In this document: one piece after another, positions 37,101 to 45,215 of the stretch
Layout: each line of letters begins with the position of its first letter
Position numbering within the stretch: the stretch's first letter is position 1
NCBI GenBank assembly: GCA_007280895.1
Contig: QYQN01000096.1
Coordinates: forward strand, 1-49,279
Reading direction: 5' to 3'
Source of the DNA: Methylococcaceae bacterium
GTDB taxonomy: Bacteria > Pseudomonadota > Gammaproteobacteria > Methylococcales > Methylomonadaceae
Length of the DNA stretch: 49,279 bases
Notes under the pieces: model-generated
The model's database searches: none
What the model saw: the letters and a program-made list of their open reading frames with translations, nothing else
Told to the model about the DNA's origin: nothing
Position numbers and translations under genes: made by a program

Positions 37101-37283
37101 GTAAGTTAATGCTTCATCAATAAATTCGACTGCAATGGCGTCAGGAGTGCGTTCAACTTGTGCTTCAATCCAGTGGTGTAAGCATTTATCAAGTGGATAA
37201 TCAGTCTGGGTATTATTCCATTCGATGAGTAACTGGTGACGTTCTGCTGCTGAGATAGGGGGTGAGAGTTCAATGTTAGTCAT
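34131..37283 (-). CDS. NRPS module A-MT-PCP, predicted serine specificity
   Basis: 1050-residue non-ribosomal peptide synthetase. The adenylation domain (about 20-460) has A3 YTSGSTGKPKG (183-193); pocket residues aligned to GrsA are D229 V230 W233 H272 I297 S299 L322 I330 D331 K931, close to the known serine code. A SAM-dependent methyltransferase (motif LELGCGTG, 557-564; domain about 490-740) is inserted between A8 and the A10 lysine, the position of N-methyltransferases. The carrier domain has LGGNSL with Ser989. There is no condensation domain at the start and no thioesterase at the end; those functions sit in neighbouring genes. The product would be N-methyl-seryl-PCP. Confidence 0.9.
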   Translation of the reverse strand: MTNIELSPPISAAERHQLLIEWNNTQTDYPLDKCLHHWIEAQVERTPDAIAVEFIDEALTYRELNTRANQLGHFLQAKGVKPDTLVGICVERSLEMVIGLLGILKAGGAYVPLDPTYPSDRLSFMMADAAPTVLLTQQHLAEQLPASTAERIFLDRDWATIAQSASTTPESSVNADNLAYMIYTSGSTGKPKGALNEHRGICNRLLWMQETFKLDASDALLQKTPFSFDVSVWEFFWPLMTGARLVVAKPEGHKDPDYLIFLIQTKHITTLHFVPPMLHVLLDVSDLAECHSIRRVICSGEALSYELQKNFFAQSTAQLHNLYGPTEAAIDVSHWACHSDSTLGIVPIGRPVANTSLYIVDENNQPTPIGTPGELLIGGVQVGRGYHNRPELTAEKFVANPFAAGRVYRTGDLTRYLPDGNIEFLGRIDHQVKVHGFRIELGEIEVALTQHPAIKQAVVLVHQDKREDKQLVAYFTADLNAVETDEDAHKYVALWQNLYEETYKQTAAEIGADGDLSFNISGWNSSYTDLPIPENEMREWVELTVARILSLQPQHVLELGCGTGLLLSRIAPHCAHYTGADISATGLDNIRILQSQRNDLANITLYERAADKLDDFADNSIDTIIINSVIQHFPDAEYLLLVLRNALRLMKTNSRIFLGDVPSLLQREAFHSSVQLFRANDTDTCSDVWQGIKQKMDAEKDLQFTPAFFLALKTLFPEIAQVQIIPKPGRAHNQLTLFRFDVVLHLHTEQAHLSDLPWQDWTTNDYSLTSIQQQLTNHTPDYLALRAIPNARLHAVTRAMDYLRTAPADMTINTVRQYLAEHPYTGIELQDLTELANNNGYQLEVSWLSSAEHGAFDAVFTRQDMPAHAIDFVSEIPVLHLTQHVNNPQHIKLTRQLMKQLRNVLQLSLPEYMVPAIFTRVEEMPLSPSGKIDRKALAELPVEFEFIREEAMVAAHNPFEKLLAEVWADVLDLPQIGVEDNFFALGGNSLKVMTVANRLQRLFGDHIPPMSIFIAPTVSSFAVYLLALYPDLATHGKTPVTEVSREEGEI

Positions 37284-37320
37284 GAGTGCACGAGAAGTTG
37301 TCAGTAAATTAAAGAGAATG

Positions 37321-37956
37321 TTAGTTTATGGTGTAAACCCATACTTGAAGATTAACTTCTGGATGAGCTTGAAAACGGCCATGAAAAGGCTCAGTCACAT
37401 GATGTAAAGTCCATTTACCTTCAGTTTCTAAACGTAGCATGGTTGGTTTAAAATCAGTATTGGCATAAAATTCAGGGCGAAGGGTGAACAGAATATGACC
37501 ACCTGGCTTGGTAATTCGAATTAATTCGTCAAAGGCATTGCTGCGCGCATGAGCCATCACAAAAACACCAACAATAATAATGGCATCAAAATGGTGATCT
37601 GGAAAATCAAGCGGCCCACCTAAAGCTTGTTGATGAAACGCGCTATAACAATTTTTATTACGCGCTTGTTGTAGCATTCCTGTTGATAAGTCTAATGCTT
37701 CAAGGTGTTGGTAGCCTTGGCTTGCCAAGTGTTGACCCACTAAGCCTGTGCCACAGCCAGCGTCTAATATGCGGCCTTCTTTAGAGGTTAATAAAGCTAA
37801 TTGCTCAGCAGCTTCTTTAGGGCCTGCATGACCTTCTAAATCATTATCGTAAGAGGTTGACCATTTGTCATATTCTTTGGCAAGCTCTTCAGGCGTTGTA
37901 GCTAAGAAAACAGTTTCAACACAGTTTGTCATTTTTGTAGAATCCTTATCTATCAT
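37321..37956 (-). CDS. Class I SAM-dependent methyltransferase of NRPS-like operon
   Basis: 211 residues with the SAM motif I LDAGCGTGLVG near 69-79 and a class I fold; the order of blocks resembles the METTL27/UbiE-type group. The acceptor is unknown, perhaps an oxygen or nitrogen of the peptide product. The ATG at 37956 overlaps the sulfotransferase stop by 4 nt; a second ATG at 37932 (MTNCVETVF) has a better ribosome site (AAGGA), so the mature start is uncertain. It is followed by the A-MT-PCP gene. Confidence 0.8.
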   Translation of the reverse strand: MIDKDSTKMTNCVETVFLATTPEELAKEYDKWSTSYDNDLEGHAGPKEAAEQLALLTSKEGRILDAGCGTGLVGQHLASQGYQHLEALDLSTGMLQQARNKNCYSAFHQQALGGPLDFPDHHFDAIIIVGVFVMAHARSNAFDELIRITKPGGHILFTLRPEFYANTDFKPTMLRLETEGKWTLHHVTEPFHGRFQAHPEVNLQVWVYTIN

Positions 37957-38633
37957 GAGTTAACGGGGGTTATTAGGCCGTTGAAATCATAACCAAACAA
38001 GTTAATGTCTTTGACATAATGTTCAGCAATCATTTCGCGCGTGCGGTCGGTGTAATAGTCGCGATAATCTTTATGCTGACTTTTATTTAAGTGAGGGAGT
38101 TGTTCATTAACACCAATTTTTTGGCAAACATAAGCGACGTCTTCGGCAAGATTTTCATAGTGGCCTAGAAAATCCATGAGCAAATTGCCGTCTTTATCGA
38201 CAATCATTTCATGTTGAAATTTGGTTGTGCCTTTTGGAAAACGAAAATCAGTCGACACTACAGCTTCAATGTAAGCATCAAAAGAGCCAAAGCTTTTGAC
38301 TAAATTATGAGGCGTGGATTCGGGCTCTTTTAAAATAAAGTGGTACATTGAGACTTGCCAGTCCCAAGGATTTCTAACAAAAGCAAATTTAAAGCAATTG
38401 TTAAACGTATCGTTAGGCAATTCTTTTAATGCGTCTTGTGCTGTGGCGTGCAGTAATAAACTGCGCCAAACATCGTGAAATTTATTATGTACACCGTCGA
38501 TTTCTTTAGCAGGTTTGGCAATTTTAAATTTTTCTGGTTCTTCAGAATATTTTTCTAAAATATTGCGAACGCTCAAGCCGCCTGTTTTTGCGATATGGAT
38601 AAAAATAAATTGATGACTATTAGACAATAGCAT
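37953..38633 (-). CDS. PAPS-dependent sulfotransferase
   Basis: 226 residues. The 5'-phosphosulfate loop HIAKTGG (13-19) and the 3'-phosphate block FVRNPWDWQVSMYHF with Arg87 and Ser95 identify a sulfotransferase of the family that transfers sulfate from PAPS to hydroxyl or amine groups. There is no signal peptide, so it acts in the cytoplasm. In this operon the likely acceptor is the hydroxyl of the serine side chain or of the alcohol left by reductive release; that is inference. It is coupled to the methyltransferase by a 4-nt overlap. Confidence 0.8.
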   Translation of the reverse strand: MLLSNSHQFIFIHIAKTGGLSVRNILEKYSEEPEKFKIAKPAKEIDGVHNKFHDVWRSLLLHATAQDALKELPNDTFNNCFKFAFVRNPWDWQVSMYHFILKEPESTPHNLVKSFGSFDAYIEAVVSTDFRFPKGTTKFQHEMIVDKDGNLLMDFLGHYENLAEDVAYVCQKIGVNEQLPHLNKSQHKDYRDYYTDRTREMIAEHYVKDINLFGYDFNGLITPVNS

Positions 38634-38712
38634 GGTTTTACCAAAGGTTTAGGTGTTAAAAATTAGGTGCGTAGACGTGCGCGTTGTTGATAGTGTGCAG
38701 TCAGTTATGTGC

Positions 38713-39945
38713 TTAGGGCTTAGGGCAAAAGCCCGTTTTTTGCCAATAGTGGATATAACGTGAGATGAGTTCGTTATCAATTTTATGGCAACTAATGTCG
38801 GTTCCAGCAATGCCTTCGGCAATATTTTTGGAATCAAAATGGGGGCGTTTATAAAATAAGTAGTGGGGGACTTTTAATGCCAAGAGCAAGCGGGAATAAA
38901 ACTCTCTATCTTCTAAGTGTGATTCTTCAGGGCTATCAATGGCTTTTTTTAATTCTGCTAACCATTGTTCATAAGTAATTTCTTTCAAATCATAACCTTG
39001 AGCGTTTACTAGAGCGATTAAGTCTAGCCAACGGATAGGGTACGGATTGAAGTAATGAAAGGCTTTGCCAAAGTTAGCAGGAGACGCAGCTAAATGCACC
39101 ATGGTGCTGCTAATGTAATCCACGGGAACCATGGTGACTTCGATATCCCAGGTTGGGTAGCAGCCAAGTTTAATACAGCCTTTTAGTAATTGTGGGAGTA
39201 GTTCGCTGTTGTCGTTTAAGGCTCCAGTTATGCTATGCCCCATGATGCGTGTTGGGCGATGAATTGTTGCGGGCAAGCCACGTTCTTGTGCGGCAGCAAC
39301 TAAGCGATCGCCCACCCATTTACTTTTGCCGTAGCCACCTTTGAGACTGGCATGGAATGCGGGTACGTCGGCTTCCGTTAAAATTTGGTTTTCTGTGTTA
39401 TCAGCACTATTAAAAAAAACTGCAATACTGGAAACAAAATGCAAAGGTTTAGTTTGGTTTAAGCCAGCAAAGCGAATCGCTTCTTTTACGCCCAAAACAT
39501 TGGCAGGTTTAAGTCTTGAATAAGGATAAAGCATGTTTATCCATCCTGCGCTGTAATAAACAACATCAATTTCTGCGGCTAATTCATTATAAATGTGTTC
39601 ATCTAAACCAAAAAAGGGTTCTGTTAAATCACCAATTACAGGTAGAATCCTGTCGAAATATTCTTCATTGTATAGGCCGTATGAAGTTAAATGATTAATT
39701 AATCTTTGTTGAGCAAACTCCTCATCAATCGCCCTAACTAAGCAATAAATATTTGCAGAGCTTGTTCTAAGTAACTCATCAAGAATGTAAACGCCTAGTA
39801 ATCCAGTCGCGCCCGTTAAAAAAACAGCCTTAGGGGCTAAGTAATGTTGAGATAATGGCGCCAAAAATTGTATGTCATCTTCTAAGATGGCGTCATGTTC
39901 GATATGCGCCTCTTGATGGGTAGAAAGATTTATCGATGAGGGCAT
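38713..39945 (-). CDS. Free-standing thioester reductase (NRPS R-domain type)
   Basis: Short-chain-dehydrogenase-like reductase, 410 residues. NAD(P) motif GATGLLG (45-51) lies near the N-terminus, followed by FVSSIAVF with the catalytic Ser and GGYGKSKW with the Tyr-x-x-x-Lys pair. This is the thioester reductase fold that releases carrier-bound peptides as aldehydes or alcohols. It is normally the C-terminal domain of an NRPS; here it is a separate protein, fitting the absence of a thioesterase in the operon. The A-MT-PCP and condensation genes follow downstream. Confidence 0.87.
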   Translation of the reverse strand: MPSSINLSTHQEAHIEHDAILEDDIQFLAPLSQHYLAPKAVFLTGATGLLGVYILDELLRTSSANIYCLVRAIDEEFAQQRLINHLTSYGLYNEEYFDRILPVIGDLTEPFFGLDEHIYNELAAEIDVVYYSAGWINMLYPYSRLKPANVLGVKEAIRFAGLNQTKPLHFVSSIAVFFNSADNTENQILTEADVPAFHASLKGGYGKSKWVGDRLVAAAQERGLPATIHRPTRIMGHSITGALNDNSELLPQLLKGCIKLGCYPTWDIEVTMVPVDYISSTMVHLAASPANFGKAFHYFNPYPIRWLDLIALVNAQGYDLKEITYEQWLAELKKAIDSPEESHLEDREFYSRLLLALKVPHYLFYKRPHFDSKNIAEGIAGTDISCHKIDNELISRYIHYWQKTGFCPKP

Positions 39946-40031
39946 GTGCAGTATCCAATCAGGTCAAATTAATTCTGTGGCTAAGTAATTTATCTGTAAT
40001 ATCGATAAAATAAAAAAGTGAACGTACTACC

Positions 40032-40337
40032 TTAAGCTGTGGCCAGATTCTTTTTTACTAAGAAATCAGCAAGCGTTCTTAAATTAGTAAATACATCCAT
40101 GGTTAAATCATTTTCGCCAAAGGTAAGGTTAAAGTTATCTTCTAATAATGAAATAAATTCCACCAGCATAATAGAATCTAAGCCTAATTCGCCTTCTAAA
40201 ATAGAAGCGTTTTCATTTATTTCATGTTGTACAAGTTCAGTATTGATGCGTTCAACCAGCATGTTTTTTAGGGTGTTAATCATTTGGACGATAACGTCTT
40301 CTGGTTGGGTAGCGTTATCTGCAACGGTCTCTAGCAT
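40032..40337 (-). CDS. Free-standing acyl/peptidyl carrier protein
   Basis: 101 residues; the phosphopantetheine site is GLDSIMLVEF with Ser55. The sequence is acidic and helical, typical for a carrier. It is the first gene of the minus-strand NRPS-like operon, 86 nt before the reductase. It is likely the carrier loaded by the free adenylating enzyme and read by the condensation protein or reductase. The operon encodes no phosphopantetheinyl transferase, so a chromosomal one would be needed. Confidence 0.88.
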   Translation of the reverse strand: MLETVADNATQPEDVIVQMINTLKNMLVERINTELVQHEINENASILEGELGLDSIMLVEFISLLEDNFNLTFGENDLTMDVFTNLRTLADFLVKKNLATA

Positions 40338-40932
40338 GGTTATTAATCTCTAAATTAATGCTTGAAATAGGATTAGGGAAATATATCTTTAAATATAGAG
40401 CTTAATTAATAGATAAATAGCAAGAAAAAAAATAGTAACTAGTTATTTACTTTTTAATTAAGTTTTAATTGAAATCTTATTGCCCTGAGTTGAAATTTAT
40501 AATGTCATAAAAAAAAGAATAGAACAAATAGAATTTTTCTTAACTAAATTTTGTTTTGATGTTAAGGCACTGAGTGTGTATGTAAAGAACTTGTCATCTA
40601 GCTTAATTATAATCGGCGTTATTTAAAGTCAGGTTACGTGCTGCAGTTTTGGATATTTTATTTTCTTAACATGTTCAGGATAAGCTTAATTTGTTTGTGT
40701 TTAGCATGAAAGCTTGGTAAAAAGTTTTTGTTATACTTTTGATTAAATTTTAAGTGATGTATTCATTGATAATAAATATTACCGTTGAGTGCAGCGTTTG
40801 TTGTGCTTAAAATAGACTCAGCTTGTTAGCTGTTGCTTATAATTCAAGCAACATTTTGAATTGATCACAGTCAATTAGCTTGTTGTTCACTTAGTGTTGC
40901 TTCCTTATGTTTTTTTACAGTAAATTAAATCC
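40338..40932. other. Divergent non-coding region between NRPS-like and SPFH operons
   Basis: Strongly AT-rich 595 bp with no supportable gene. It must hold the promoters for both operons. A 10-bp palindrome TAACTAGTTA (40436-40445) lies about 100 bp upstream of the carrier-protein gene. An FNR-like site lies at 40861-40874 before the SPFH gene. Confidence 0.55.
40859..40876 (+). promoter_or_regulatory. FNR-like site upstream of the SPFH operon
   Basis: TTGAT-CACA-GTCAA (40861-40874) matches the FNR consensus at 9 of 10 positions and lies in a perfect inverted repeat AATTGA/TCAATT (40859-40864/40871-40876). Its centre at 40867.5 would give a class II start near 40909, about 24 nt before the SPFH ATG, close to a possible -10 (TTATGT). 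Confidence 0.4.
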
Positions 40933-41790
40933 ATGAAACGATCTTCAGATGCTTTAATGACGCGTTATGTGGCCTTGATCATTACCATGGTACTGATGCT
41001 TGGTTTGTTGCTCGTCTTTTTTTGGTCCTATATTGTTATTACAATTAAACCAGGAGAGGTGGGTGTATTGTTTAAACGATTTGGACAGGGTACCGTGGTC
41101 GATACACTGTATCAAGAAGGGTTAACAATAATTTTTCCTTGGAATATCATGTATAAGTACGATACGCGCGTGCAACAGCATCCGTATAAGATGTCTACGC
41201 TTACCAAAGAAGGGTTAAAGGTAGATATGGATATTTCAATTCGATTCTATCCAGAACTTGAAACTGTGGGCGTGCTTCATCAGCGTATTGGGCCAGATTA
41301 TTTAGAAAAAATTGTTGTTCCTGAAGTTGCCTCTAACGTAAGGGAGCAGGTTGGTCATTTGGGTATTGAAGATTTGTACACGCCAGATCCTACTATTTTG
41401 CAAGAAATTGTTAATATGACGATTGATGAAATGGAGCGGAATTATATTACCATTCAGGATGTTGCGATTTTAAAGATAACCTTGCCAGATACTATTGAGA
41501 ATGCGATTCAAAAGAAAATGGAGAACAAAGTGTTAGTTCAAACATATCAATACCGCTTAGAGAGTGAGCGCTTGGAAGGCGAGCGTAAGTTAACTGAAGC
41601 AAGAGGTATTCAAGCCTTTAACGATATCGTTGGAAAATCAATCACCCCTGAAATTTTAAAATATCAAGGAATTCAAGCAACCGTCGCGTTATCTACTTCT
41701 AATAATTCAAAAATTGTTGTTATTGGCAACAACTCAAAAGAAATGCCCATCATTTTAAGCGGAGATGCTGAAGCGTCTAAACCAAAATGA
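40933..41790 (+). CDS. SPFH/band-7 (prohibitin-like) membrane protein
   Basis: 285 residues. A short cytoplasmic start and one membrane helix (about 14-36) precede an SPFH domain (about 37-230; IKPGEVGVLFKRFG ... DISIRFYPELETV), then a coiled-coil region (LESERLEGERKLTEARG, about 207-225) typical of prohibitin/HflC relatives. These proteins form large membrane rings that organise proteases or other membrane complexes. No hflX/hflK neighbour is present. Its stop overlaps the next gene (ATGA at 41787-41790). Confidence 0.87.
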   Translation: MKRSSDALMTRYVALIITMVLMLGLLLVFFWSYIVITIKPGEVGVLFKRFGQGTVVDTLYQEGLTIIFPWNIMYKYDTRVQQHPYKMSTLTKEGLKVDMDISIRFYPELETVGVLHQRIGPDYLEKIVVPEVASNVREQVGHLGIEDLYTPDPTILQEIVNMTIDEMERNYITIQDVAILKITLPDTIENAIQKKMENKVLVQTYQYRLESERLEGERKLTEARGIQAFNDIVGKSITPEILKYQGIQATVALSTSNNSKIVVIGNNSKEMPIILSGDAEASKPK

Positions 41791-42986
41791 AATTATATAA
41801 ATATAGTTTACCTATCATCATAGTGCTTATAGCAAGTATTACTCCCATCAGGCTTTTAATGGGACACTTTTCCAGTTATGAGTATTCCTTAAATAAAAGG
41901 CAGGAAATAGCTAAAAGCGATGCGCCGACAATTGATATTGCAGTAGCTTCAAATAATAAGCATTTTGGTGAAAGTTTTGTTCGTGGTGCAGATTTAGCGT
42001 TGGAAGAGGAAAATAAAATAGGATTTAGTTTTTCCAAAGATATGAGAGCTCCTATTCAAAAGAAGATGGTTTTGCATTATTTTAATGAGGACAAGAAAGA
42101 TAATAAAAAAATGATTTCTGATATTGTAAGCAATACCAATATCGTGGCTACAATCAGCGCACAGGAGTCTAGCGAAGCCATTGATTCTTCGGTGCTTTTT
42201 GAGCAGCATGGCGTTTTATTTTTATCAACATTTGCGACCGATCAGCATTTAACAAATCACGGCTTTAATTATGTTTTTAGTTCAATTCCTATCGCTTTAG
42301 ATTATGCGGCGGCTTTGGTGAAATATTGTGAGATTGCTAAATATAAAAAAGTAACATACCTCTACCCTAGAGGCAGTCTTGGGGCAATGAACTTTACTGT
42401 TAGTTTTGGTACATTATTGTTTAATAAAGATATTCATATTCATTCCTCTTATTCCTTTAATGAAAAGATGGAAGATTATCGTCATATAATTAATAAGTTG
42501 GCAGAAAAAAAACCTGATGCCATTTTATTGTTAGCAAAAGGGTTAACTGCGGCAAAAATGCTTAATCAATTGCGTAGCATGGGTATTGAAACTCCGGTAT
42601 TTGGTTATATTGGATTGGATGACTTAGATATCTGGGATGCGGCAAAAGGGAAGGCTTATAATACTTTCGTAGCAACTACCTTCAAAGTTAATACGGAGGA
42701 GGATAAAAAAACAGCGATGTATCAAGCGTTTTATGCAAAATATGGGTCTTATCCAAATTATTTAGCGATTCAAGGTTATGACGCATTAAAGATGTTGGCT
42801 GCAGCAATACGAAAAGGAAATTCTTCAATTCCAATAAATATTGCAGGATCTTTAAAATACAATTTTAAAGGATTATATAAAGATTATTATTTTAATAGCT
42901 TAGGGCGTATTAAAAATCAAAGTATTAAAATTAAAGAAATGAAAAATGCTGAATTTTATAACGTAATGGATTTTGGAGTAGAGTGA
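41787..42986 (+). CDS. Membrane-anchored type-1 periplasmic-binding-like protein
   Basis: 399 residues with an N-terminal hydrophobic anchor or signal (about 7-25), then a Leu/Ile/Val-binding-protein type fold: IDIAVASNNKHFGESFVRGADLAL (first strand and helix), a hinge near IAKYKKVTYLYP and a final block NYLAIQGYDALKML. Such domains bind small ligands outside the membrane. No ABC permease or ATPase is nearby, so it looks like a sensor or accessory domain of the SPFH complex rather than a transporter part. It overlaps the SPFH gene by 4 nt and the next tiny gene by one base. Confidence 0.8.
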   Translation: MKLYKYSLPIIIVLIASITPIRLLMGHFSSYEYSLNKRQEIAKSDAPTIDIAVASNNKHFGESFVRGADLALEEENKIGFSFSKDMRAPIQKKMVLHYFNEDKKDNKKMISDIVSNTNIVATISAQESSEAIDSSVLFEQHGVLFLSTFATDQHLTNHGFNYVFSSIPIALDYAAALVKYCEIAKYKKVTYLYPRGSLGAMNFTVSFGTLLFNKDIHIHSSYSFNEKMEDYRHIINKLAEKKPDAILLLAKGLTAAKMLNQLRSMGIETPVFGYIGLDDLDIWDAAKGKAYNTFVATTFKVNTEEDKKTAMYQAFYAKYGSYPNYLAIQGYDALKMLAAAIRKGNSSIPINIAGSLKYNFKGLYKDYYFNSLGRIKNQSIKIKEMKNAEFYNVMDFGVE

Positions 42987-43138
42987 TGACGGCTGTAGTT
43001 TATGTTTTAGCAAGTTTTGTTATAGCGCTTTTTGGGATTGGTAGGCGTTTAGGGTTTTGGGGCTATTTTTTTGGATCATTATTTTTAACTCCTTTTGTCG
43101 GGGTGATTTTAGTGGCTTCATCGGGAAGGTCTGAGTAA
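42986..43138 (+). CDS. 50-residue membrane peptide in the SPFH operon
   Basis: Very small gene: MTAVVYVLASFVIALFGIGRR begins the peptide, which has two hydrophobic segments (about 3-19 and 27-45) around a short basic turn (GRRLGF), ending SSGRSE. The start codon shares its first base with the stop of the binding-protein gene (TGATG), which strongly supports translation by coupling. The length and two-helix form suit a small subunit of a membrane complex. No family recognised. Confidence 0.6.
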   Translation: MTAVVYVLASFVIALFGIGRRLGFWGYFFGSLFLTPFVGVILVASSGRSE

Positions 43139-43247
43139 TGAAATTTTTGTTCATTGATTTTTCACTAAATCAATAGAATAGAATGTGTAAGTTGGAGTTA
43201 GGTTCGTTGCAATATAGACGAGTATTAAATTTATTTTGGAGATTACC

Positions 43248-43739
43248 ATGGCAGAAAATCAAGTAATAGAAAACGAAAGAATCGAAGAAGCGCAAGAGAT
43301 CGTGCAAACAAGCATGTATTATGCTATTGGCGTGGGCATTGTTCCTGTGCCTGTTTTTGATTTTTTAGCAGTTTCAGTAGTTCAGTTGGACATGTTGAGA
43401 CGCTTATGCAAGCTTTATGATGTTAAGTTTTTAGAAAGCAAAGGCAGAAATATTTTAGGTGCGTTAATTGGTGGTGGTTTTTCTTCAACCGTTTCACCAT
43501 TAGTAGCTAGCCTTGTTAAATTAATTCCTATGGTTGGTACAACATTAGGTGCTTTAAGTATGCCTGTAATTGCTGGTTCTTCAACTTATGCTGTGGGTAA
43601 AGTATTTATTCAACATTTCGAGTCAGGCGGTACTTTCTTAAATTTTGATCCGCAAGCAGTGAAAGATTTTTATGCGCAGCAATTAAAAGAAGGCGTTGCT
43701 CTTGTTTCAAAAGTAACTAATAAACCTGCAGCTGTTTAA
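43248..43739 (+). CDS. DUF697-like membrane-associated protein
   Basis: 163 residues. The region IVQTSMYYAIGVGIVPVPVFDFLAV followed by QLDMLRRLCKLYDV is typical of DUF697 (YcjF-like C-terminal) proteins; a Gly-rich hydrophobic part (about 68-115) follows. The ATG at 43248 has GGAG at good spacing; an in-frame TTG at 43236 is not used. The gene is 109 bp after the membrane-peptide gene and ends at a strong terminator, so it closes this operon or forms its own transcript. In other bacteria DUF697 proteins are often linked with GTPases; none is present here. Confidence 0.75.
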   Translation: MAENQVIENERIEEAQEIVQTSMYYAIGVGIVPVPVFDFLAVSVVQLDMLRRLCKLYDVKFLESKGRNILGALIGGGFSSTVSPLVASLVKLIPMVGTTLGALSMPVIAGSSTYAVGKVFIQHFESGGTFLNFDPQAVKDFYAQQLKEGVALVSKVTNKPAAV

Positions 43740-43775
43740 TATAAGATATTAATTTACAATAGCTTATCGTTATGA

Positions 43776-43823
43776 CTTCACACTGATTTATTTGAAATTA
43801 GTGTGAAGATTACTCCTTTTTTT
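43776..43823 (+). terminator. Strong intrinsic terminator after the DUF697 gene
   Basis: Perfect 9-bp arms CTTCACACT (43776-43784) and AGTGTGAAG (43800-43808), extended inward by a G-T pair and ATTT/AAAT, loop ATTTG, then a T-tract (43816-43823). The rest of the gap to ychF (43824-44072) is AT-rich with a possible -10 (TATAAT in GGTATAATTG) but no certain promoter. Confidence 0.85.
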
Positions 43824-44072
43824 CCAATAATTATCCCCAGCTTTTATTTTTGTAATTAAAAATATCTTGCTTACAATCCCTTTTCTTTTTAATTAGCCAT
43901 TTAGCTTGTTATCGTTAATTTCTGTTGATTCATCAACGGGCACTTTATAATTTAAGGTATAATTGCTTGTTTATTTTATCGGCACAACTTGGCTTTGTAA
44001 CAAAGCATACATGTAATCTATTGATTTCATAATGGTGTTACTCCTCTTTTTTATTTACCAATTATTATAACT

Positions 44073-45164
44073 ATGGCTCTTTATTGCGGAATCGTTGGTC
44101 TACCAAATGTTGGAAAATCAACTTTATTTAATGCCTTAACTCGAGCAACTATTGCTGCTGAGAATTATCCATTTTGTACTATTGACCCTAATGTAGGGGT
44201 GGTTCCAGTGCCTGATCCAAGAATGGATGGGCTAGCTGAAATTGTTAAGCCTGAGCGAATATTACCTACTACTATAGAATTTGTTGATATTGCTGGTTTA
44301 GTTGCAGGGGCCTCAAAAGGTGAGGGACTAGGCAATAAGTTTTTAGCAAATATTCGTGAAACAGATGCCATTGCACATGTTGTTCGTTGTTTTCAAGATG
44401 ATAATGTGGTTCATGTTGCAGGTAAAGTAGATCCAATATCAGATATTGAAGTGATTAATACAGAATTAGCTTTAGCAGATATGGCGTCAGTTGAAAAAGC
44501 ATTGTTGCGTGTAAGTAAATCTGCTAAGTCGGGTAATAAAGAAGACGCACAAAAAAAAAGTATCCTAGAAAAAGTTTTGGCGCAGTTGGAGCAGGGTGAG
44601 GCGGTTCGTAAATTAAATTTAAATGCCGAAGAACAGCTCTTAATTAGAGACTTATGTTTAATGACATTAAAGCCCGCAATGTATATTGCAAATGTACAAG
44701 ATGATGGTTTTAAAAATAATGTATTATTAGACAGTGTAGAGAATTATGCTGCCAATGAAGGTTCAATGGTTGTGGTAGTGTGTGCGGCAATAGAAGCTGA
44801 AATTGCTTTATTGAATGAGGAAGAAAAAAAGGAATTTTTAGACGATTTAGGTTTGGAAGAGCCTGGTTTAAATCGTGTTGTGCGAGCAGGTTATCAATTA
44901 CTTAATTTGGCAACGTATTTTACCGCTGGTGTAAAAGAAGTTAGGGCGTGGACGATTCCAGTAGGTGCAACGGCACCGCAAGCAGCAGGAGTAATTCATA
45001 CGGATTTTGAAAAAGGTTTTATACGCGCTGAAGTTATTTCATATCAAGATTTTATTGCTTATAAAGGTGAACAGGGTGCTAAAGATGCTGGAAAATGGCG
45101 TTTAGAAGGCAAGGATTATGTAGTGAAAGATGGCGATGTAATGCATTTTAGATTCAATGTTTGA
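44073..45164 (+). CDS. ychF: Ribosome-associated ATPase/GTPase YchF
   Basis: OBG-type P-loop protein that prefers ATP and is linked to ribosomes and stress responses. G1 [14 protein letters not shown] (about 8-21), the [17 protein letters not shown] switch region (about 73-89) and the C-terminal TGS domain ([13 protein letters not shown] ... DVMHFRFNV) are complete. Length of 363 equals that of E. coli YchF. It is followed by tRNA-Met; pth, its frequent neighbour, is not in the window. Confidence 0.97.
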   Translation: MALYCGIVGLPNVGKSTLFNALTRATIAAENYPFCTIDPNVGVVPVPDPRMDGLAEIVKPERILPTTIEFVDIAGLVAGASKGEGLGNKFLANIRETDAIAHVVRCFQDDNVVHVAGKVDPISDIEVINTELALADMASVEKALLRVSKSAKSGNKEDAQKKSILEKVLAQLEQGEAVRKLNLNAEEQLLIRDLCLMTLKPAMYIANVQDDGFKNNVLLDSVENYAANEGSMVVVVCAAIEAEIALLNEEEKKEFLDDLGLEEPGLNRVVRAGYQLLNLATYFTAGVKEVRAWTIPVGATAPQAAGVIHTDFEKGFIRAEVISYQDFIAYKGEQGAKDAGKWRLEGKDYVVKDGDVMHFRFNV

Positions 45165-45215
45165 CATTAACTCCTGTGAGTAATTATAATTACTGGCTTA
45201 ATGTAGTAGAGACAA

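Noticed and set aside
38649-38837. Small frame after the reductase gene
   Set aside because: Overlaps the reductase 3' end in another frame, with no start signal or homology.
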